Below the pieces are notes generated by a model. The model was given only the letters and a program-made list of their open reading frames with translations. It did no database searches and had not been told where the DNA came from. A program made the translations under genes and the position numbers. Source: Colletotrichum lupini (Eukaryota; Ascomycota; Sordariomycetes; Glomerellales; Glomerellaceae). From it: DNA of 64,000 nt. Shown here in pieces: positions 57,881 through 64,000 of this stretch. Where the stretch lies: the NCBI RefSeq assembly GCF_023278565.1, contig NC_064675.1:3720001-3784000 (forward strand). The letters are read 5' to 3'. The number at the start of each line of letters is the position of its first letter. Within the stretch, counting starts at the first letter, position 1.

Positions 57881-58916
57881 GCTTCAATGCCTCGATCGAA
57901 CGGTATGAAGGTGACCGAGTGAAGAGGAATGCAGGAGTTCACCGCGCGATTTTCCTGGGGTACACGCTTGATTTGTGTTTCGTAGTTCCTTTGCTTTCGG
58001 TGTTGCATTGCGACGGGTTGATGGGATTCCAAACGTTTTTTTAAAGGTGGCAAAGCATTGCTTGGGGGAGAAGGGCCAAGGTGCAGGATGGGATATCGAG
58101 GCAGGAAAACTATACCCTGGGACACACCTCATTTACCAGTTTCGCAGCAGTCATTGGGTCCAATGCTTCAGATATTAAATAAGCCACTTTGTCTTTGATT
58201 CACGCCGTAATGCTCGAGGTGAAGGAGAAGCACTGGATACCACCAGCCAGCGTTGATACATGGGCTCACCTTTCAAACCCCGCCCCCGCGCAATCCCACG
58301 TGGCTGTTTTCCCGTTTCCGGCCGTTCGCCGTGGCGTGATATTCGAGAGCGGCCCGCACCGGTCTGCTTGGGCTCTTCCATGAGTCCGTACGGTAGCACT
58401 TTGACTTAGTTTGTCAAGTAGGTATGCTTTCGTTACCCCAATCGAAAGTGGCCTGATGCTGCGTGGGACGGTTCTCTGGTCCTCTCTTTCGCTTATCCGC
58501 CCCTTCACCTCTCTCGGTATAAGCCACATGAGCAATGGGAACAGCACAGCAGAAGCCTGCTTTGAGATGTCTGGGGTGAGATACACCGAGCTTGAGTTAT
58601 ACCAGGACTCCGCGTGTGCCATGATTTCCCATCGAATCATGTAGGTTTCGTTCAGGTGTGGCCGTCTTCTGGGCACGCCGATGACACCACTTGACTCTGG
58701 AGGCGAGCTGGCATAAGAAGTCGGAGAACAGCACACCATAGACCGTGGAGGAGAGTAACTTGTAGAAACGGACAAACACCATTTTCAACCAGAACCTTTG
58801 ATTCATACTTACAGCAAGCACCGGATCCGGTTATCAAACTACCCTCGTAATTGATCTTCCACAGACCCAGACTGCAAAGAAAGGAAGCCCGTTAGACAAG
58901 AAGTGCCCGGCTAGCA
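57881..58916. other. Intergenic region between DCP2 and the SDR gene
   Basis: About 1 kb, same-strand neighbours; no supported ORF. It contains the DCP2 3' UTR and the SDR promoter. Confidence 0.4.
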
Positions 58917-59992
58917 ATGTTCTTCACCACCTCCCCAGACGCCCTCTTCATCCCGCCCACGACCATCGACCCGGTGGGCTTCGGCAAGGTCGCCATCGTC
59001 ACAGGGTGCGGCTCGGGCGTGGGCCTCGCGTGCGCGCAGCTGCTCCTGGCACACCAGTACTCCGTCTGCGGGCTCGACACGCGCGAGTTCAACTACGCGC
59101 TGCTTCAGGAGGCGGACCACGGCCGGTTTCATTTCCACCGCGCCGATCTCACTGGGCCGAAGGCGTGCGAGGATGGGGTGTATGCTGCTGTTGCTTCCTT
59201 TGGGTGAGTTTTGTGTTGTTCGAGGATGCTGTTCCGGGGGGGGGGGGGGGGGGTCGGCCAAAAGAGGAGAGGAAGGGTATCGATCTGAGATATGATGATG
59301 AACTGACGGGTGATACTCCAGCGGACGTATCGACTTGCTCGTCAACGTTGCGGGCGTGATGGGATCGTTTAGCAGCGCCGACGGCGTGACGGACTCGGAG
59401 TGGGATCGGGTAGTGGCCGTGAATCTCACGGTCCCGGTCAAGATGATGAGGTCGGTGATCCCCTTTATGCTCGAGAAGAAGTCGGGCGTCATCGTCAACG
59501 TCGCCAGCACGGCCGGCGTCTCGGGAGCCGTGGCTGGGATAGCGTATACGTGCAGCAAGCACGGTCTGGTTCGTTCTCTTTCTCCTATTTCTTTGCCAAC
59601 TTTTTTTACTTCGCTGGGTAGACTTCTCGGTAGAAGTCCTCGAGGGTAGATCGAACATCGCTGACACCCTGAGACGGTAGATCGGCGCCACCAAGAATGT
59701 GGCATGGCGCTTCCGCAAGGAAGGCATCAGGTGCAACGCGGTGCTCCCTGGCGCCATCGACTCGCGCATCGGCAAGGCCATTGCCGCCGGCCACGGAGGA
59801 GACGAGGAGTTCGATGCAGAGGCGTACGCGCAGGTTGAGCCCGTTCATGCCCTCCACGCCCAGGCGTCCGACTCGACGCCGAATATCACGCCACTTGAGG
59901 TCGCGCAGTCGGTGGTGTTCTTGGCGACGGACCAGGCGAGAACGATTAACGGGGTGAGTCTGCCGATTGACCAAGCTTGGAATGTTGTTTGA
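58917..59992 (+). CDS. Short-chain dehydrogenase/reductase (SDR family)
   Basis: Three exons: 58917-59203, 59322-59568 and 59681-59992, about 281 residues, normal for classical SDRs. The Rossmann nucleotide-binding motif is TGCGSGVG. The NNAG-type element is NVAG, the catalytic Ser lies in NVASTAGVSG, and the Tyr/Lys pair is YTCSKHG, so the catalytic tetrad is complete. After the active site the sequence continues ..KEGIRCNAVLPGAIDSRI.., the usual PG motif. The substrate cannot be told. Asp in the GLDTR segment after the second beta strand suggests NAD(H) preference. Intron 1 contains an 18-G run, and intron 2 has a GTTCGT donor. No neighbouring pathway genes are seen, so it is probably a stand-alone metabolic enzyme. 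Confidence 0.88.
59236..59253 (+). repeat. Poly-G run (18 nt) in SDR intron 1
   Basis: Eighteen consecutive G in the first intron (59204-59321). Such runs are prone to length errors in sequencing and to length variation in the genome. Confidence 0.85.
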
Positions 59993-61002
59993 GGAGGACG
60001 TGGTTTGTTCGGGTTCGGTGATGATATGTTTTGCTTCAGTATGTGACCTGCCTGATGTTGAATACGGACAATGGAAGACACGTTTGGGCTGGAGTTGTTT
60101 TTCAGGGTTAGTTCTACCGATGGAATATAAATTTATTCCTGGTCTCCTACCAATTCGTGTAATGGCCGTTTCATACACCTAGCACAAGAGCGACACCGGT
60201 ATGGTGACATCTGATTAATACAGGACATCGCCTACCTCCCGGTCGAATAACCCATCACCACAATACGACGAAGATGGACAACAAATCAACAAAAAAGCTC
60301 GGGCGTTGGCTCGAACCCTATCCCTACGTAAAACCAGCGCCCCAGTTTCTTCATCACCCGTTTAACCACCAGGCTACGTGGCCCCAGCAAGTTTGCACTA
60401 TACCAGGGAGACTCTCCTTCCTCTGAATCTGTGACTATATACCCTTTAGCCTTTCGTAGGAGACTGGAAAACATGGGAAACTGGAATGAACAAGCAAACG
60501 ACAAGAAGTCAGGTGCAATATAATGATCCACGGGGCCCTCAATACTGTGGTTATAAGGGTCCAAGACAGTGTCTTCCCTGGGACAGAAAATGAGACATCA
60601 CCCAGAGTCAGGAAACAGACTTCTGCTTAGATACTCTACTCTTATTTGACGAGTAGTTCAAGGTACAAAAGTCCCTGAGAAACACGTTTGTAGTTGGTGC
60701 TTTTGTTGATGCTGGAAAATCGGAATTAGTCATAGGTCTATTTCATCTTCGCAGATGGACTCGAAGATCCGCGGAGTGAGTGGCATCTAATAAAGTAACA
60801 AACAAACTCGAAGCGCAGGGTATCTCTAGAACTCCGTGCTACCATCCAGCCAAGAAATATTGCATACTCCTTCCCCCAAAAGACTCAGAACAGTGGCCCT
60901 TAGGCTCAAAGGACCAACATATACCAGGGAGCCCTCAAACATCGCCCCCCCAATTCCAAGTTTGCTGGGAATCGTATGGGATCCGGGCTTCGTTATTCCT
61001 CA
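59993..61002. other. Convergent intergenic region with a Pol III-type element
   Basis: Between the 3' ends of the SDR and two-RRM genes. It holds the tRNA-like element at about 60291-60388. Otherwise I see no gene; a TATACCAGGGAG sequence occurs twice (about 60,400 and 60,920). Confidence 0.5.
60291..60388 (-). mobile_element. tRNA-derived Pol III element (SINE fragment or tRNA relic)
   Basis: On the minus strand there is a box A-like TAGCCTGGTGG at 60376-60366 followed by GTTAAA, and a box B GGTTCGAGCC at 60317-60308. A T6 run at 60296-60291 fits a Pol III terminator. Box spacing (59 nt) is in the tRNA range. A seven-base segment before box A pairs at six of seven positions with one after box B, but the cloverleaf is otherwise poor, so a functional tRNA is unlikely. 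Confidence 0.55.
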
Positions 61003-62649
61003 TCAAACCACAATCTTTAGCTGGGAGCTTGTGTGAAGCTCTGGCCGAGTATTTTCCTCGTCCTCCTCAGTCTTGTCCAATTTCAAAAGCTCGAAACGGT
61101 TGGTCATGGGATTCATTGGGAGTCTGATCGGGGGCACTTGAGTCTGGGCTCGCTGAGGTTCGGCAGGCAAGGGCTGCGCACATTCATCGACGTCCCACTC
61201 GATTTTAGATCCCTTGTATTTGCTGCTGACATGTAAGTTCCAAAGCACTGATGTCCAGCGAGATGTACGACTCACAATCGACTCATCATGCAGGTCCGCG
61301 CAAACATGGCATTGTGCACAGAGTTCGTGTTGATGTAACAGCTTCCGCCTCGGAAACTGACAGCAATGACAACCAAGTTGTGGATGTGCTCCATATCATC
61401 CCGAATCTCCTCTTCGGTGAGCTTCGGGTCGCATCGTCGAAGGATGAGATTGCGACTGGCACCAATGCCGAGCTTACTCGCAACATGGCCAGGCAATGTG
61501 AAGTGCCGATCACTCCATCGAACATCAACCTATCATTGCGATTAGCCCTACGTGACGCTGGAAACCGAACGGCGTAGCCTACTCTTTTCTGTCTGATGTA
61601 TAGATCATGGCGCCGGGTATGCTCAAGGAAGGCCGCTGCGTCGGTACCATGCAAGAAAGACACATGGGCAGTCCGGTCGTACGGTCTCATGAATATGTCT
61701 AGCAGCTGACCACCACGCACAACGCCAATGATATCAGCGTGAGTTGTGCCTTCGGCGAGGTTTGAGATCAAGATAGTCCTGGTGGCCAAACGCTCGAACC
61801 GAGGCTGTACGGGCAACTGGGAATCATTCTGACCCCCGAAAGCATGTTCAGGCTTGAGCTCAGGCTCAACGGGAGAGATCGTCGCCTCAGATTCATCGAG
61901 GCTGACAGGTTGCTCCTCGGCCCACTCACGCTTGACAGGTTGCTGAATAGGAAGTCGGCTTAAGTTTTGGTTTCCTCGTGTAGCCGTGGCAGTCGTCACG
62001 CGTGACTGGCCGACTGGGCGTTGAATCCCATTCTGAGGAGCCTCGGAAGATGAAGTGACGTGCCCTTCAACATTATCCTCTTGATAGTTGGACTCGTCAC
62101 AGGTCAATACCTAGAAGCTCATCGCTTAGCTTGTGTCGTTTACTGGGGTCAAAAGTGGAGACCTCGACTTACAGCCAGGGTAGCTTCAGTTACACCTCCT
62201 CGCATGAGGTTACGACGCAAGTTCGCTATCGAGAAGTCAATAACTAGATAATTACCGGGAATTTGATGCCCGGAAGAAGCTGCGCATAGTATAGTTTGTG
62301 TGCATACCGAACTCTTGGGCCTTTTTGACAAGGATGTCATGCTCGGCGCGGGTAATGGTGACGGTGAGACAACTTGAGTTAGGATCATTGTCGGTGTTCT
62401 TCAAGCAGGCTTCGTCAGCAATCCTCACGAAGACGAAGGAACAGATGAAGGATGGGCAATCGTGTAAGCCGTACCAATTGAGCCCTGTTCGAGTAGTTAG
62501 CCTTCGTCGTGAGATATTATTCATAGGCCGGTTTGGGAGTGGCTCGGTTGCTAGTGCGACCGAGGTGTAAGTAAGAGGTCTTACCTTCTGATGAGGGTGT
62601 CCAGATAATTCCGGTCGATCGAGATCGTGAGATCGTTTGTAGATGCCAT
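61003..62649 (-). CDS. Two-RRM RNA-binding protein (fungal family, function not assigned)
   Basis: Seven exons: 62649-62585, 62484-62475 (10 nt), 62398-62308, 62225-62173, 62110-61583, 61529-61276 and 61225-61003, about 407 residues. The N-terminus reads LTISIDRNYLDTLIRRAQLN, then TITRAEHDILVKKAQEFANLRRNLMRGGV, a conserved start of a fungal RRM family I know but cannot name by function. RRM1 is near RTILISNLAEGTTHADI..VSFLHGTDAAAF. RRM2 is near SRNLILRRCDPKLTEEEI..CYINTNSVHNAMFARTCMM. Between the N-terminal part and RRM1 is a disordered Ser/Glu/Pro segment. The final intron has a CAGCAG acceptor, so one Ser near the C-terminal junction is optional. The microexon is needed to keep RRAQ in frame. 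The role is probably RNA binding in the nucleus or cytoplasm. Confidence 0.85.
62475..62484 (-). other. 10-nt microexon of the two-RRM gene
   Basis: Flanked by an ACAG acceptor and a GTACGG donor; the next intron is 76 nt with a CTGAC branch and GAAG acceptor. It completes the Arg codon and adds Ala-Gln-Leu. Confidence 0.7.
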
Positions 62650-64000
62650 GGCCTTTGTATTCTCCGTGATGTCAATTGACCAAGGTCATTTGAATTTTGG
62701 AGTTGGAGAAATAATTCTGCCGTGTGTGATGTTGAGGTAGTCGCGTACGGGTAGGTACAGGTGAGGCAGGCAGCCAGAGAGCGGTACAAAGGTATCTACT
62801 TGGAATGCCTTCTTTGCCAGGTGTGGGCGCAATAGGTAGGTAGGCAGTGCCTGTTGAGGGTACCTACCTTAGCTTTATCATCTTATCGATAAGAGTAAAC
62901 TGTGGCGCGCGGGCAGGCAGTTCGTTTCCCTTATCGAGAGTGGTGGTTCGTGCTCCACCCATCCCCCGTTGGGTGACTTGGAGAGCCATCCTGCATCCTT
63001 TCCAGGCCACCTCAGGTCCAGCCAGTTTCTGGGGATGGGAGAAGGACTGCCCGTGGTCCCTGAGGCGGCACATCATCCGGCGGGAAGTCTCGAGTCGTCC
63101 AAACCTCGTCCCTTGTTACTCAAACTCAATGTCGAGAACGGAAGCACCTTGACTGAACACGCCACAGCGTAGGGGCCCCTTGGATTGGGCGCGAAAGTCA
63201 CTGTAGGGATACTCTGCTTTTCGAGGTTAACTATCACGTACTCAACTAGAATAATCCTGAAGCTATACAGACGCATAACCATGACACCCGGATAAGATAT
63301 CGACTTCTTCAACACCATTTCCTGTGCTAAAGACTGCACGAATATGCATCGAGGGCAAGTCAAGCAATAGAGGATTGCTTTCGTGACGGCGATGTTGACT
63401 GGAATGGATATTCGAATTGGAAGAGGACTGGATAGCAGTGGTAATGCCTCGTTATGCGGAGGGATGCTTGGTTTAATTGATGCAGTCCAAGCAGCCCTAG
63501 TATGCACCAAAGGCCTAAATCAGTTGTCTCAACTCATCATTGGGCAAGGTGTTAGGGATTCGCCAGCTGCTGAACCTTTATATGTCTCGGATTACAGCAA
63601 TGGGTTTGAAGAAGCACCCACATTGGCACAATTGTGCTTTGCTTGATACATTGGAGCGATTGAATGAATCACTGGTGCAGTCAATTTGCCTGGTGAGGTT
63701 CCGCAAAAAAAGAGACGGCTTCAACGACGGAACCGTTCGCCGCACGAAGCTGGGAACTCCCGGTTGATTGTCGCACCCTGTCCCAGGGATCACGACATGG
63801 GCATCCAGACTTTGAACGTCGATCCCGGCGGGACGGAAGAAATTTGCATGTAGTCGGAATATATGCCACTAGTAAGATATTAATGCAGACTTGCAGTTTC
63901 GCTCGGTCGCATGCAGGAAAACGGTGCAGCAAGTACGAAAGATTGGCACGGCAAATTGGCTCTGTGTAGGCATGATGTGCACGCAAAAACCTGCTCAGAA
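62650..64000. other. 5' flank of the two-RRM gene and right edge of the window
   Basis: The first 250 bp includes a GGTAGGTAGG..TACCTACCTTAG cluster at 62832-62872. Beyond it the ORFs are short, overlap on both strands and show no domain, so I call no gene. Confidence 0.4.

Noticed and set aside
63073..63986. Overlapping ORFs on both strands at the right edge
   Set aside because: Short, mutually overlapping and without recognisable domains or splice-supported continuation.

Overview
The window is nuclear DNA of a filamentous ascomycete, most likely a Sordariomycete. The evidence is short GT-AG introns of about 50-110 nt with CTAAC/CTGAC branch points, compact housekeeping genes, moderately GC-rich coding sequence, CT-rich leaders, and typical Pezizomycotina proteins such as DUF4112, SRP9/21, OAC1-type and two-RRM proteins. 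I see no bacterial operon, virus, rRNA or CRISPR array. Species cannot be fixed from the sequence alone.

Layout, left to right: 3' end of an unrecognised gene (1-708, +); an Aly/Yra1-like RRM protein (1371-2654, +); a mitochondrial PPR protein (3231-5138, -) divergent from DNA polymerase alpha POL1 (5720-10313, +); eIF4G (11819-16716, -); a gene-poor stretch of about 6.5 kb; the spliceosomal helicase Aquarius/Cwf11 (23185-27661, -) divergent from a THO-complex Hpr1/THOC1 gene (28322-31170, +); a secreted GH5 hydrolase (31622-32872, -); a tandem-PH Opy1-like protein (34961-36246, -); another gene-poor stretch of about 4.7 kb; an APH-fold kinase (40976-42219, +); the tRNA thiolation protein NCS2 (42852-44108, +); an OAC1-like mitochondrial carrier with a broken N-terminal frame (44321-45451, -); SWD2 (46494-47765, +); SRP9/21 (48307-48868, +); ribonucleotide reductase small subunit (49493-50940, -); a DUF4112 protein (52408-53405, -); decapping enzyme DCP2 (55170-57880, +); a short-chain dehydrogenase (58917-59992, +); a tRNA-derived Pol III element (about 60291-60388, -); and a two-RRM protein (61003-62649, -).

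The genes are mainly independent housekeeping units, but many act along the life of an RNA: splicing (Cwf11), packaging and export (THOC1, Yra1-like), 3' end/chromatin (SWD2), translation (eIF4G), tRNA modification (NCS2), protein targeting (SRP9/21) and decay (DCP2). POL1 and the RNR small subunit supply S phase, and both have ACGCGT (MCB-like) sites nearby.

The points most worth a second look are: a guanylate-kinase-like domain fused to THOC1 within one exon, whose P-loop lacks the Ser/Thr; a 10-nt microexon in the two-RRM gene; two stop-free introns of length 3n inside eIF4G; a one-base frame break at the start of the OAC1-like carrier; a GC-AG intron in SWD2; the Pol III element; and clusters of a GGTA/TACC motif found mostly in 5' flanks.
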